A stretch of 64,000 nucleotides of DNA. Origin: Amycolatopsis mongoliensis. GTDB lineage: Bacteria > Actinomycetota > Actinomycetes > Mycobacteriales > Pseudonocardiaceae. The stretch is from NCBI RefSeq assembly GCF_030285665.1, contig NZ_CP127295.1, positions 3,720,001 through 3,784,000 on the forward strand, written 5' to 3'. The notes below the pieces were generated by a model. It was given only the letters and a program-made list of their open reading frames with translations, did no database searches and was not told the origin of the DNA. Below, piece by piece: positions 7,722 through 16,675 of this stretch (position 1 is the stretch's first letter; every line of letters begins with the position of its first letter). Made by a program: the position numbers and the translations under genes.

Positions 7722-8315
7722 TCAGCCTGCATGGAAGGCGTTTTGCGCGGCCGCGAGACCGGTGCCGACCAGCGCTTCGGTCGCGTCCGCGCACCGGTCC
7801 ACCTCGAACGGGAGCTCCTTGCGCTCGACCGTCGAGAAGTCCTTCAGCACGAAGTCCGCCGGGTCCTGGCGGCCCGGCGGGCGGCCGATGCCGAAGCGGA
7901 CCCGGTAGTAGTCGCGGGTGCCCAGCGACTTCGTGATCGAGCGGAGTCCGTTGTGGCCGTTGTCGCCGCCGCCGAACTTGAGCTTCAGCGCGCCGAAGTC
8001 GACGTCCAGCTCGTCGTGCACCACGACCACGCCGGCCGGGGGCACCTTGTAGAACCGCGCCGCGCCGACCACCGGCCCGCCGGAGAGGTTCATGTACGTA
8101 CGCGGCTTCACCAGCACCACGCGCCGGCCGGCCAGCCGGCCTTCGAGCACCTCGCCGCCGCTCTTGTGCGACTTGAACTTGCCGCCGATGCGGGCGGCGA
8201 GCTCGTCCAGCACCATGAAACCGACGTTGTGCCGGTTTCCGGCGTACTGGGGTCCGGGATTGCCGAGGCCGGCGAGCAGGATCAGCTCGCCGGCCCCGGG
8301 CAGGTCTTCGGTCAC
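7722..8315 (-). CDS. pth: Peptidyl-tRNA hydrolase
   Basis: Cleaves peptidyl-tRNA released by stalled ribosomes, recycling tRNA. The catalytic signature is present: [18 protein letters not shown] (about residues 16-33, with the catalytic His and the conserved Asn), [10 protein letters not shown] (about 70-79), and HDELDVDFG (about 100-108) with the catalytic Asp. At 197 residues the length is normal. It is 9 nt downstream of rplY, the standard rplY-pth pair of actinobacteria, and the two are almost certainly co-transcribed. Confidence 0.97.
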   Translation of the reverse strand: MTEDLPGAGELILLAGLGNPGPQYAGNRHNVGFMVLDELAARIGGKFKSHKSGGEVLEGRLAGRRVVLVKPRTYMNLSGGPVVGAARFYKVPPAGVVVVHDELDVDFGALKLKFGGGDNGHNGLRSITKSLGTRDYYRVRFGIGRPPGRQDPADFVLKDFSTVERKELPFEVDRCADATEALVGTGLAAAQNAFHAG

Positions 8316-8324
8316 GCGGTGACC

Positions 8325-8927
8325 TTATTCGGTGGCTTCGGCCGACTCGTCGCCCGCTTCGGCGGCCTCGTCCCCGGCCTCTTCACGCTGCGGCTCGTTG
8401 ACGGCGACGACCAGCGACTCGGGGTCGGTGACCAGGGTGGCGCCCTGCGGCAGCTCGACCTGGCCGGCCAGCACCTGGCTGCCGACCTCGAGGCCCTCGA
8501 TCGAGACCTCGAACTGCTCCGGGATGTGCAGCGCCTCGACCTCGACCTGCAGGGTGTCGACGTCCTGGTTGACCAGGCCACCGGGGCCGGGGGTGCCCGT
8601 GACGACGACCGGGACGTCGACGACGATCTTCTCGCCGCGCTTCACGACCAGCAGGTCGACGTGCTCGATGTAGTTCTTGAGCGGGTGCACGACGATGGTC
8701 TTCGTCAGCGCGAGCTCGTCGGAGCCCTCGATGGCGAGGGTGATGACGGCGTTGGAGCCGTTCTCACGGACGACGCGGGCGAACTCGATGGCCGGCAGCG
8801 CGAAGTGCCGCGGGTCCGAGCCGTGGCCGTACAGCACGGCGGGGATCTTGCCGGCGCGACGCGTGCGGCGCGCGGCGCCCTTGCCGAACTCGGTGCGCGG
8901 CTCGACGGACAGACGTACCTCGGACAC
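8325..8927 (-). CDS. rplY: 50S ribosomal protein L25 / general stress protein Ctc
   Basis: GTG 8927 is chosen because GGAG (8937-8940) precedes it by 9 nt and it gives the normal SEVRLSVEPR start; the frame stays open upstream but without family similarity. The 200-residue protein is the long Ctc form: an N-terminal L25 domain binding 5S rRNA (about 1-95, with RRAGKIPAVLYGHG) and a C-terminal TL5 beta domain (about 100-180), ending in an acidic Glu/Ala tail. It is first gene of the rplY-pth unit. The promoter should lie in the 350-nt divergent region upstream, where no clear consensus was found on this strand. Confidence 0.95.
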   Translation of the reverse strand: MSEVRLSVEPRTEFGKGAARRTRRAGKIPAVLYGHGSDPRHFALPAIEFARVVRENGSNAVITLAIEGSDELALTKTIVVHPLKNYIEHVDLLVVKRGEKIVVDVPVVVTGTPGPGGLVNQDVDTLQVEVEALHIPEQFEVSIEGLEVGSQVLAGQVELPQGATLVTDPESLVVAVNEPQREEAGDEAAEAGDESAEATE

Positions 8928-9277
8928 GGTGTGGCACTCCTTCAAATCACGAACATGGTGCGGGAGACAGCATGCTGCGGCGGGGGATGCGGGCGTTGTT
9001 CTGTTCAGGCGGTTGCGTTCGGCGGCGAGTTTCCGGGCGTGCACGACGACGGGGGCTACTCGAGCCGCCGCGTCGATCACGCCGGGCACCCCAGAAGGGC
9101 CCCGCCTCGCCGAGACAACCTCAAGAGTGTAAACCAACCTCATCACGGTGGGTTGCGGCGGGGGCCCGGCCCAGGCTAGAACCCTCCTGAACCCCGGTGC
9201 GTGACGACACAAATCCGGTGGCGGGACTTCACCGGCCGAGGTGTGCTCGGACGCAGGCGCGAAGCAGGGGGCGGAAG
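8928..9277. other. Divergent intergenic region between rplY and the lipoprotein gene
   Basis: No convincing gene is seen in these 350 nt. On the plus strand TTGCGG (9153-9158) and TAGAAC (9177-9182), 18 nt apart, form a candidate promoter for the lipoprotein gene. On the minus strand TACACT (9126-9131) is a candidate -10 box for rplY, but it lacks a recognisable -35. Confidence 0.4.
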
Positions 9278-10393
9278 ATGCGGGCTCGACGGGCCATGGC
9301 GGCGGCGGTGCTGCTGCTGGGCGGATTGCTGGCCGGCTGCCAGGTGGCGGTCCCCGGCACCGCCGGGGTCTCCGCGGCCGACCAGCGGACGGCCGACCTG
9401 CGCGCCGAGCAGCGCGCCGCGGTCGACGCGGCCCTCACCGCGCTGGGCAAAGCGCCCGCGCTCTCCCTGAAGTCGACGACCAAGGGCGCCGAGCAGCAGT
9501 TCCGGGTCACCCGCGGCGGCACCGCCTTCGGCGGGCTGCCGCTCGAAGGCCGCGTCGTCCAGGCGATCTCCGCCGCCGGCCAGTTCTACCTGCAGGCCGA
9601 CGCCGACTACTGGAAGGCGCACGCCATCGACGAGGGCACGCAGTTCGGCACGAGCTGGGTGCGCTCGCTCGGCTCCGAGCTGCCCTTCGACCCCGCGGCC
9701 CGGTTCGCCCCGCAGGCGCTGGCGGACGGCCTGCGCAAGGCGCTGGCCGGTCTCGACCGGCTGGGCGAGCCGGTCAAGGCGAAGCTCCCGGACGGCACCG
9801 AGGTCTACCAGCTCGGCGCCGCGCCGAGCGTCCTGCGGGTCTCCACGGCCAAGCCGAACCGGGTGGTCAGCTTCGCCCCGGCGCTGCTCGACCCGCAGGC
9901 GGGGCCGAAGTTCGGCGCGGAGCTGCGCGTCGACCCGATCACCGGCGACGCGCTGAAGGCGTTCCACACCGACCTCGACAACGCCGTCGGCGGCCTGGGG
10001 CAGCCGTTCGAGGGCCTGGTGCAGGCCAGCGCCGTCGTCACGAACGACAACCTCGACTGCAAGGACTTCGTCGGCTCCTGCACGACGACCGTCGACGTCT
10101 CCACGAGCGTGGTCGGTTCGCCGGCCTCGGGCGGGAAGAGCGTCGTGCACATCACCCTCTCGGTCGAGGTCAGCGCCGACTCGCTCGGCGCGCAGACCTG
10201 CACCTCGGCGGCCGACTCCGAGCCGTACGCGACGGTGAAGATGTCCTGCACAGTCAAGTTCAAGCTGCCGAACCGCACGGCCAGCTACCAGGTGCTGTCC
10301 AAGCCGAACGCGACGGCGGAGGTGCGCGCGGCCCTCGACGCCAACGCGGTGAAGCAGCAGGTCGCCGCGGAGTTCGCGGGCCTGGGCGGCTGA
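9278..10393 (+). CDS. Secreted lipoprotein of unknown function
   Basis: ATG 9278 gives a clean type II signal: positive RARR start, hydrophobic stretch AAAVLLLGGLLAG and the lipobox LAGC about 20 residues in. The purine-rich AGGGGG (about 9266-9272) serves as ribosome-binding site. The mature part, about 350 residues, has several paired Cys in its second half (segments around DCKDFVGSC and TCTSAADS...SC), suggesting extracytoplasmic disulfides. The general layout resembles mycobacterial LppX/LprG-like or LpqN-like lipoproteins, but no specific match is claimed. Substrate and partner unknown; it is likely anchored to the outer face of the cytoplasmic membrane. Confidence 0.8.
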   Translation: MRARRAMAAAVLLLGGLLAGCQVAVPGTAGVSAADQRTADLRAEQRAAVDAALTALGKAPALSLKSTTKGAEQQFRVTRGGTAFGGLPLEGRVVQAISAAGQFYLQADADYWKAHAIDEGTQFGTSWVRSLGSELPFDPAARFAPQALADGLRKALAGLDRLGEPVKAKLPDGTEVYQLGAAPSVLRVSTAKPNRVVSFAPALLDPQAGPKFGAELRVDPITGDALKAFHTDLDNAVGGLGQPFEGLVQASAVVTNDNLDCKDFVGSCTTTVDVSTSVVGSPASGGKSVVHITLSVEVSADSLGAQTCTSAADSEPYATVKMSCTVKFKLPNRTASYQVLSKPNATAEVRAALDANAVKQQVAAEFAGLGG

Positions 10394-10492
10394 GCTGGAC
10401 ACCTACCCGGCGGTGCGTTGCTTCCGTTGAAGTAGGGGATCTTCCGTTCTTAGCATCGGCTGCGTACAGCCGGATCGAACGGGAGAAATGAC

Positions 10493-11134
10493 ATGGCCAA
10501 GCTGGTGGTTTTCGGGGGGACCGGGTACGCCGGGGGCAAGATCGGCGCCGAGGCGGTGCGGCGCGGGCACGAGGTGGTCGGCGTCGCGCGCAACCCCGGT
10601 TCGGCGCCCGAAGGCGTCGACTAGCGGCAGGGTTCGCTGCACGACGAGGAGTTCGTCGCGGGACTGGCGAAGGACGCCGACGTGTTCGTGGTCGCCACCC
10701 CGGCCCGCGCGATCGACGGCAAGAAGCTGATCGACGCCGTGCCGTCGCTCGCCCGGATCGCGCGCGAGAACGGCGTCCGGCTGTCGTTCGTGGGCGGCGC
10801 GGCGAGCCTGCTGGTCGCCGAGGGCGGCCCGCGGCTGTTCGACACCCCGGAGTTCCCGGCCGAGTACAAGGACGAGGCCGGCAGCCACGCCGGGGTGCTC
10901 GGCCTGCTGCGCGAGCAGCCCGAGGGCCTCGACTGGTTCTACGTCAGCCCCGCCGCCGAGTTCGGTGCCTGGACCCCGGGCGAGCGCCGGGGCGAGTTCC
11001 GGATCGGCGGCGACGTCCTGGTGACCGACGAGAACGGCAAGTCGCACATCGGCGGCGACGACTTCGCGATCGCGTACGTCGACGAGATCGAGCAGCCGAA
11101 GCACCGCCGCGCGCGGTTCACCGTCGCCTACTGA
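10493..11134 (+). pseudogene. NAD(P)-binding (SDR/YwnB-like) reductase interrupted by an amber codon
   Basis: ATG 10493 has GGGAG (10481-10485) at a good distance and opens an MAKLVVFGGTGYAGGKI Rossmann start with the NAD(P) motif GGTGYAG. At codon 44 an in-frame TAG (10622-10624) cuts the frame. Reading then continues in the same frame for 170 codons with normal family sequence (LDWFYVSPAAEFGAWTPGE, DDFAIAYVDEIE). The family acts as NAD(P)H-dependent sugar epimerase or flavin reductase-like enzymes. A GTG restart at 10682 would lack the nucleotide-binding loop, so a functional product is unlikely unless the TAG is read through or is a sequencing error. The 3' end overlaps the convergent F420 oxidoreductase by 7 nt. 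Confidence 0.8.
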
Positions 11135-11994
11135 AGTTCTTTCAGCACGGGCGCGAAGGTCTCGAAGAAGGGCTCGAAGACCGTGATGTACGAGAAGCCG
11201 TAGCGCTCGCGCCGGGTTTCCAGCTGTCCGGCGATCTCCTCGACCGTGCCCAGCAGCAGCTGGGGCGCGTCGAGGAGCTCACGGGCGTCCGGGACGGCGC
11301 TGCGCTCGGTCAGCTCGTGCCAGGCTTCGGCCGCTTTCACCCGGTCGTCGGTGACTTCGACGTGCTGCACCAGCATGTTGTATTCGGGGTCGCGGCCGGT
11401 CTTCGAACGGAAGTACTGCACCCGCTCATCCATGGCCTCGGCGTTGTCGAGCTTGAAGGTGCCCGGCGGTTTCCCGGGCTGCTGCCGAAGCCCGCCGAAC
11501 CCGACGACGTCCGCGTGCTCGGCGGCCAGTTTCAGGACGCCGTCGCTGTTGCCCGCGATGAGCAGCCGGGGGTGGTCGATGCCCTCGTCGTCGAAGTGTT
11601 TGCGCAGGTAGCCGAGGCTGCCCTCGAGGTAGCCGATCCTCTCGGCGGCGTTGTGCCAAGGGATGCCGGCAGCGTCGAACTCGGCTTTCATGTGCCCGGC
11701 GCCGAGGCCGAGGTCGAGGCGGCCGTCGAGCAGCGTGGCCGTCGAGGAGGCTTCGCGCGCGAAGAGCGCGAGGTTGTAGAAGGGCACGTTGGACACGAGT
11801 GTGCCCAGCCGCGGTCGCTCGGTGACGGCGGCCGCCATGGCCAGCACCGGGAACGGCGCGAACCGCCCGGTGCCGAGGTGGTCGGGCACGGTGATGACGT
11901 CGTAGCCGAGCTCTTCGGCCCGCCGGCACTTGGCGATCCACGCGTCCCGGCTGCCGATTTCGCGGAAGCTGACGCCGAACTTGAAGTTCCCCAT
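11128..11994 (-). CDS. F420-dependent LLM-class oxidoreductase
   Basis: ATG 11994 starts MGNFKFGVSFRE, the usual beginning of the luciferase-like TIM barrel; upstream in-frame codons look non-homologous. 288 residues. Family features are VITVPDHLGTGRFAPFPVLAMAA near residue 35, RLGTLVSNVPFYNLALFARE, and the LDGRLDLGLGAGHMKAEFDAAGI phosphate-binding region near residue 95. The last pattern is typical of actinobacterial F420-dependent members (TIGR03621-like). The substrate cannot be predicted. A perfect 22-bp palindrome separates it from prs upstream. Confidence 0.85.
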   Translation of the reverse strand: MGNFKFGVSFREIGSRDAWIAKCRRAEELGYDVITVPDHLGTGRFAPFPVLAMAAAVTERPRLGTLVSNVPFYNLALFAREASSTATLLDGRLDLGLGAGHMKAEFDAAGIPWHNAAERIGYLEGSLGYLRKHFDDEGIDHPRLLIAGNSDGVLKLAAEHADVVGFGGLRQQPGKPPGTFKLDNAEAMDERVQYFRSKTGRDPEYNMLVQHVEVTDDRVKAAEAWHELTERSAVPDARELLDAPQLLLGTVEEIAGQLETRRERYGFSYITVFEPFFETFAPVLKELQ

Positions 11995-12078
11995 GCCGGG
12001 ACGGTAGCGCCGGAAACCGCCGCCGGGCGCGAAGTTCGCGCCCGGCGGACAGCTCGCCTGGCAAGTCTGCCGCAGCTG

Positions 12079-12124
12079 GTCGTGAGTGTTTAGGGCGGTT
12101 AGAACCGCCCTAAACACTCACGAC
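12079..12124. terminator. GTCGTGAGTG-family palindrome, terminator of prs
   Basis: Two 22-nt arms (12079-12100 and 12103-12124) are perfectly complementary around a 2-nt AG centre, beginning GTCGTGAGTGTTTAGGG. The element lies 3 nt beyond the prs stop and upstream of the F420 oxidoreductase. The same arms with an inverted centre (CT) occur at 52341-52390. Confidence 0.85.
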
Positions 12125-12127
12125 GGG

Positions 12128-13108
12128 TCAGGCGTTGCCGTCGAAGAGCGATGTCACCGAGCCGTCTTCGAAGACCTGCTGGATGGCTTCCGCCAGCATC
12201 GGCGCGATCGACAGGACCGTCAGGCCCTCGAACCGCTTCTCCTCCGGGATCGGCAGCGAGTTCGTCACGATGACCTCGCGCGCCTTGCACTGCGAGAGGC
12301 GCTCGGTCGCCGGGTCGGACAGGATGCCGTGGGTCGTCGCGATGACGACGTCCGCCGCGCCCTCGTCGATCAGGGCCTCGGTGGCCTTCACGATCGTGCC
12401 GCCGGTGTCGATCATGTCGTCGATCAGGACGCAGAGCTTGCCCTCGACCTTGCCGACCACGCGGTTGGCGACGGCCTGGTTCGGCTTGTCCGGGTCGCGC
12501 GTCTTGTGGATGAACGCGATCGGCCGGTCGCCCAGCGTCTGCGCCCACTTCTCGGCCAGCCGCACGCGGCCCGAGTCCGGCGAGACGACGGTGATGTCGG
12601 CGTTGCCGTAGGTTTTCTTGATGTGGTCGGCCAGCACGGTCTGGGCCATCAGGTGGTCGACCGGGCCGTCGAAGAAGCCCTGGATCTGCGCGGTGTGCAG
12701 GTCGACCGTCATGATCCGGTCGGCGCCCGCGGTCTTGAACAGGTCCGCGATCAGCCGCGCCGAGATCGGCTCGCGGCCCTTGTGCTTCTTGTCCTGGCGC
12801 GCGTACGGGTAGAAGGGCATCACCACGGTGATCCGCTTCGCGCTCGCCCGCTTGAGCGCGTCCACCATGATCAGCTGCTCCATCACGTACTCGTTGATGG
12901 GCGTGGTGTGCGCCTGGATGACGAAGGCGTCGGTGCCGCGAACGGACTCCTCGAAGCGCACGAACAGCTCGCCGTTGGCGAACGTGTGCGCCGTCTGCGG
13001 GGTGATCGTCACGTTGAGGTGCTGGGCGACCTCTTCGGCGAGTTCCCGGTGCGCCCGTCCGGAGAAGAGCATCAAGTTCTTCTTCGGCGTACCTGACTTC
13101 GGACTCAT
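12128..13108 (-). CDS. prs: Ribose-phosphate pyrophosphokinase (PRPP synthetase)
   Basis: Makes 5-phosphoribosyl-1-diphosphate from ribose-5-phosphate and ATP for nucleotides, His and Trp. The 326-residue class I enzyme shows [16 protein letters not shown] near residue 43, the [19 protein letters not shown] flexible loop near residue 100, the Mg/PRPP signature [11 protein letters not shown] near residue 135, and the ribose-phosphate loop [14 protein letters not shown] near residue 228. Its start overlaps the glmU stop by 4 nt (ATGA), the usual actinobacterial glmU-prs coupling. A strong palindrome lies immediately after its stop. Confidence 0.98.
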   Translation of the reverse strand: MSPKSGTPKKNLMLFSGRAHRELAEEVAQHLNVTITPQTAHTFANGELFVRFEESVRGTDAFVIQAHTTPINEYVMEQLIMVDALKRASAKRITVVMPFYPYARQDKKHKGREPISARLIADLFKTAGADRIMTVDLHTAQIQGFFDGPVDHLMAQTVLADHIKKTYGNADITVVSPDSGRVRLAEKWAQTLGDRPIAFIHKTRDPDKPNQAVANRVVGKVEGKLCVLIDDMIDTGGTIVKATEALIDEGAADVVIATTHGILSDPATERLSQCKAREVIVTNSLPIPEEKRFEGLTVLSIAPMLAEAIQQVFEDGSVTSLFDGNA

Positions 13109-14589
13109 GCTGGCGACTCCCCGTCGGTTCCTGCTGCTGACTCGGCGTCGAGGGCGGCCTGGGCCGCCTCCGCCGCGGGCGTACCCGGCCGGCGCCGGAT
13201 CGCCCAGCCTTCGATGTTGCGCTGCGGCGGCGCCGACACCGCGAGTGTGCCCGGGGGGACGTCCTCGCGGATCACGGCACCCGCCCCACTGTAAGCGCCA
13301 TCACCGACCTGCACCGGAGCGACGAACGTGTTGTCCGCTCCCAACCGGACATACGACCCGATAACGGTCCGGTGCTTGTTCACCCCGTCGTAGTTCACGA
13401 ACACACTGGAGCAGCCGATGTTGCTGTACTCGCCGATCGTGGCGTCACCGACGTAGGTCAGGTGCGGCACCTTCGTGCCGGCGCCGATGTCGGCGGCCTT
13501 CGTCTCGACGAACGCGCCGAGCTTGCCCTTCTCGCCCAGCTTCGTGCCCGGCCGCAGGTAGGTGAACGGACCGACATTGACGCGGTCGCCCAGCTCGGAG
13601 TCGGAGCCGTGGACCCGCACGACGGACGCGCCGGCGCCGATGGTCATGTTCGTCAGGGTGCTGTCCGGCCCGACCGTGGTGCCTTCGCCGACCGTCGTCG
13701 TGCCCTTGAGCTGCACGCCGGGCTCGATGACGACGTCGCGCGACAGCGTCACGCCGGCGTCGATCCACGTCGTGGCCGGGTCGACGACCGTGACGCCCTC
13801 GCGCTGCCAGCGCCGGACGATCCGGCGGTTGAGCTCGGCGCCGAGCACCGACAGCTGCACGCGGTCGTTGACGCCCTCGGTCAGCCACGGGTCGTCGACG
13901 ACGAGCGCGCCGACGTCGAGGCCGTCGCCGTTCGCGATGCCCAGGACGTCGGTGAGGTAGAGCTCGCCCTGCGCGTTGTCGGTCGACAGGCGCGAAAGGC
14001 CGTCGCGCAGCACAGCAGCGTCGAACGCGTAGACGCCCGAGTTGATCTCGGTGATCTCCGCCTGCTCCGGGGTGGCGTCCTTGTGCTCGACGATCCCGGT
14101 GACCTTGCCGGCCGCGTCGCGCGTGATCCGGCCGTAGCCGGTCGGGTCCGCGACCACGGCGGTGAGCACGGTGACCGCGTTCTTCGCCTCGGTGTGCTCG
14201 TCGAGCAGGGCGCGCAGCGTCGCGGTGTCCAGCAGCGGGACGTCGCCGTAGCTGACGATCACCGTGCCGGTGAGGTCCGCCGGCAGCGTGGCGAGCGCGC
14301 ACGACACGGCGTGGCCGGTGCCGTTCTGCTCGGCCTGCACCGCGGTGCCGACCTCGCGCCCGAGGGCCGCGGCGACTTCGGCGAGCCGGGCGCCGACGGC
14401 CTCGCGGCCGTGCCCGGTCACCACGACGAGGTGCTCGGGGTCCAGGCCGGCGGCGGCCCGGACGGCGTGCTCGACGAGGGGCCGCCCGGCGATGGGGTGC
14501 AGCACCTTCGGCGTCGAGGAACGCATGCGGGTGCCTTCACCCGCGGCCAGGATCAACGTGCTCAGCGGGCCGGTCAACGACGCTCCCAA
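13105..14589 (-). CDS. glmU: Bifunctional UDP-GlcNAc pyrophosphorylase / GlcN-1-P acetyltransferase
   Basis: Makes UDP-GlcNAc for peptidoglycan. The N-terminal uridyltransferase domain carries the nucleotide loop [18 protein letters not shown] (about 15-32) and the [10 protein letters not shown] and YGDVPLL motifs. The C-terminal left-handed beta-helix (about 260-460) has the hexapeptide repeats and acetyltransferase residues ([29 protein letters not shown]). 494 residues is normal, with a short acidic actinobacterial tail. It is coupled to prs by a 4-nt overlap. The start is GTG or the following codons; an exact ribosome-binding site is not obvious. Confidence 0.97.
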   Translation of the reverse strand: MGASLTGPLSTLILAAGEGTRMRSSTPKVLHPIAGRPLVEHAVRAAAGLDPEHLVVVTGHGREAVGARLAEVAAALGREVGTAVQAEQNGTGHAVSCALATLPADLTGTVIVSYGDVPLLDTATLRALLDEHTEAKNAVTVLTAVVADPTGYGRITRDAAGKVTGIVEHKDATPEQAEITEINSGVYAFDAAVLRDGLSRLSTDNAQGELYLTDVLGIANGDGLDVGALVVDDPWLTEGVNDRVQLSVLGAELNRRIVRRWQREGVTVVDPATTWIDAGVTLSRDVVIEPGVQLKGTTTVGEGTTVGPDSTLTNMTIGAGASVVRVHGSDSELGDRVNVGPFTYLRPGTKLGEKGKLGAFVETKAADIGAGTKVPHLTYVGDATIGEYSNIGCSSVFVNYDGVNKHRTVIGSYVRLGADNTFVAPVQVGDGAYSGAGAVIREDVPPGTLAVSAPPQRNIEGWAIRRRPGTPAAEAAQAALDAESAAGTDGESPA

Positions 14590-14625
14590 CGGTTACCAAT
14601 GAATGGCTTCTGTCGGGCACCGATC

Positions 14626-16380
14626 CTAACTGGGCTCTTCGGGTTCCCACGCCGGGTCGGTGGGAAGGCCTTCGCCCGCCCACGCCGCGGCCGGGTCGGC
14701 GGCCATCGAGTTGGCCGACGCCACCTGGTTGCCGCCGCCGCGTTTCGCCTGGTACATGGCCGCGTCCGCGCGCGCGAGAACCTGCTCGCCGCGCTCCTGC
14801 GGCCGCAGCGAAACGAGCCCGATGGACAGCGTGACGCCGTGCGAAAGGTGGTGCGGCAGGCCCGCGACGGACTTCACGGCCCGGCCGAGCGCCATCTTCG
14901 CCGCGGACGCGGGCGTGCCCGGGAGCAGCACGATGAACTCGTCGCCGCCGTACCGCGCGACGAGGTCGTCGCCGCGCAGCGCGTCACGGAGGGTGCTCGC
15001 GACGACCCGCAGCACGTTGTCGCCTTCGGCGTGCGACTGCTTGTCGTTGACGCCCTTGAAGCCGTCGAGGTCGACCAGCGCGACGGCGAGGGGCTGCGCG
15101 TCGGCCGACGACGCGAGCTGGCGCAGCTTCTCGTCCAGCGCGCGCCGGTTCGGCAGGCCGGTGAGCGGGTCCTGCAGGGCCTGCTGGGTGATCGCGCCGT
15201 GCTCGGCGGAGAGCCGTTCGTGCTCGCGGCGCGCGTTCAGCGTGGCGATCTGCGACTCGCGCAGGCTCCACATCTCGGATTCGAGGCGGGTCGCGTAGTC
15301 GATCAGCGACTGGCTGGCGCCGGACGCGTAGTCCGGGCTGGTGTCGAGCCGGGCCAGCTCGCGGGCGATGTTCAGCCGCATCGACGGCTGCGAGGTGTCT
15401 TCGGTCAGCGACTCGCGGGCGTGCCGCAGCACGTCGAGGGCCTCTTCGCGGCGGCCGGCCTGGTCGAGGCAGCGGGCCAGCGCGATGGCGACGATCTCGC
15501 GTTCGCCCGGGTAGCCGGTGCCTTCGTGCAGCTGCCGGAGCCGGTCGATCTGGTCGGCGCTCGGGCTGTGCAGCGCCTGCGCCGAAGCGAGGACACCGAC
15601 CTGGTCGACGGCCGGGACGCCCGCCTTCCGCGGGAACAGCGACTCGGTGAACGGCCCTTCGGCGGCGACGGCCATGGACGCGGCGGTGCGGAACTTCTCG
15701 GCGCTCTCGTCGTACTCGTCGATGCGCTCGAGCCGCAGCCCCCAGCCGAGCAGCATCTTGACCCGGTTCATCAGCTGCAGCGTGATCTCGTGCGGGCTCG
15801 CGCTCTCGCGGATCGCGCTGGCGGCGCGGCCGATGACCTCCTCGGCGGCTTCGTACACGCCGAGCTGGTTCAGCACGATCCAGCAGTCGTTCAGCGCCGA
15901 CCACAGCATCCGGTTCCAGGCGCGGATGCCGACCTGCCGGTTCGGGATCGCCGAGTCGTCGAGGATGGCGAGCGCGCGGGCGATCTCGGTGAGCGCCGGA
16001 TCCTCCTGCGCGGCGATCACCAGGCGGCGGCCGCGCAGCGCGTGCGCGTCGGCCCGCAGCAGCGCGAGGCCGTGCCTGCGGGTGTGCGCGAGCATCTCGT
16101 CGAGCCGCGGTTCGGCCTCCGCGGCCAGGCCCCTGGTGATCAGCCGGGCGATCGCCGACGCACGCAGTAGCTGCGCGATCATCGTCGGTTCGCCGCGCCG
16201 CTGGGTCTCGTCGAGCAGCTCGTCCATCAGCTCGACGATCTGGAGCTGCTGGGTGTAATCCTGCCGCTGGACCGCGGCGATCAGCTCCCGGGCACGCCCG
16301 ACGAGCCAGGCGTCGGACATTTCGGCCAGTGCGGGACGCCTGGCCGCCACCGGGTCGGTCGCCTCGTCGGTCAGCGCCAA
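14626..16380 (-). CDS. TPR-like sensor diguanylate cyclase (GGDEF)
   Basis: About 584 residues. The first 390 are alpha-helical with Ala/Leu/Arg-rich repeats typical of TPR-like sensing regions, followed by a short coiled coil near ESEMWSLRESQIATLNARREHE. The C-terminal GGDEF domain starts at DPLTGLPNRRALDEKL. The active-site GGDEF is intact (ARYGGDEFIVLLP). An RGDD five residues before it fits the RxxD inhibitory I-site, so the enzyme should make c-di-GMP with product inhibition. No transmembrane segment is visible; it is probably cytoplasmic. The TTG at 16380 is directly next to a GGGAGG, so the real start may be GTG 16350 or ATG 16320. No c-di-GMP target lies nearby. Confidence 0.88.
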   Translation of the reverse strand: MALTDEATDPVAARRPALAEMSDAWLVGRARELIAAVQRQDYTQQLQIVELMDELLDETQRRGEPTMIAQLLRASAIARLITRGLAAEAEPRLDEMLAHTRRHGLALLRADAHALRGRRLVIAAQEDPALTEIARALAILDDSAIPNRQVGIRAWNRMLWSALNDCWIVLNQLGVYEAAEEVIGRAASAIRESASPHEITLQLMNRVKMLLGWGLRLERIDEYDESAEKFRTAASMAVAAEGPFTESLFPRKAGVPAVDQVGVLASAQALHSPSADQIDRLRQLHEGTGYPGEREIVAIALARCLDQAGRREEALDVLRHARESLTEDTSQPSMRLNIARELARLDTSPDYASGASQSLIDYATRLESEMWSLRESQIATLNARREHERLSAEHGAITQQALQDPLTGLPNRRALDEKLRQLASSADAQPLAVALVDLDGFKGVNDKQSHAEGDNVLRVVASTLRDALRGDDLVARYGGDEFIVLLPGTPASAAKMALGRAVKSVAGLPHHLSHGVTLSIGLVSLRPQERGEQVLARADAAMYQAKRGGGNQVASANSMAADPAAAWAGEGLPTDPAWEPEEPS

Positions 16381-16417
16381 CCTCCCGGTGTCGTGGGTTC
16401 GGGTCCTTCTGCTGCTG

Positions 16418-16489
16418 CTCCGCCGCCAGGATTCGAACCTGAACTGTCAGAACCAAAATCTGAAGTGCTGCCGATTACACTACGGCGGA
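16418..16489 (-). tRNA. tRNA-Gln (anticodon UUG)
   Basis: A 72-nt cloverleaf reads on the minus strand. The acceptor arms TCCGCCG/CGGCGGA are perfect, the discriminator is G, the anticodon stem TCAGA/TCTGA encloses the loop TTTTGGT with anticodon TTG, and the T-arm contains GGTTCGAATCC. CCA is not encoded. It is transcribed in the same direction as the downstream cyclase gene. Confidence 0.96.
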
Positions 16490-16625
16490 TCGATCCTGGT
16501 CAGGATAGCGACGATCGGGTGTTTGTCCGCGCGGGGGATGCATTAGGGGCCCGTCCGCCGGGTACTCCCGTTCCGAAGTACCGGTGTGAGGTTCCGGCAC
16601 TCCCCAGCAGCCCGAACCTCCTGTA

Positions 16626-16638
16626 CCGTAACTTACGG
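16626..16638. promoter_or_regulatory. Palindromic operator upstream of the desaturase
   Basis: CCGTAA-C-TTACGG is a perfect inverted repeat with a 1-nt centre, 38 nt before the desaturase start. The gene after the desaturase encodes a TetR-type regulator, so this is a candidate site for it. TACCGT within the left arm also resembles a -10 box, so binding would block transcription. Confidence 0.5.
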
Positions 16639-16642
16639 CATC

Positions 16643-16661
16643 GTAGGTTAGGTCACCCTTC
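16643..16661 (+). promoter_or_regulatory. Partial IdeR/DmdR-like iron box
   Basis: The left half GTAGGTTAGG matches the actinobacterial iron box TTAGGTTAG in 8 of 9 positions; the right half (TCACCCTTC) matches poorly. It lies between the palindrome and the ribosome-binding site. The desaturase is a di-iron enzyme, so iron control would make sense, but the site is weaker than those at 43238 and 43321. Confidence 0.3.
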
Positions 16662-16675
16662 GTAAAAGGGCACCC

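Noticed and set aside
10622..10624. TAG as a recoded amino acid (such as pyrrolysine)
   Set aside because: No pyl genes or downstream structure are visible, and other genes here do not show internal TAG codons.
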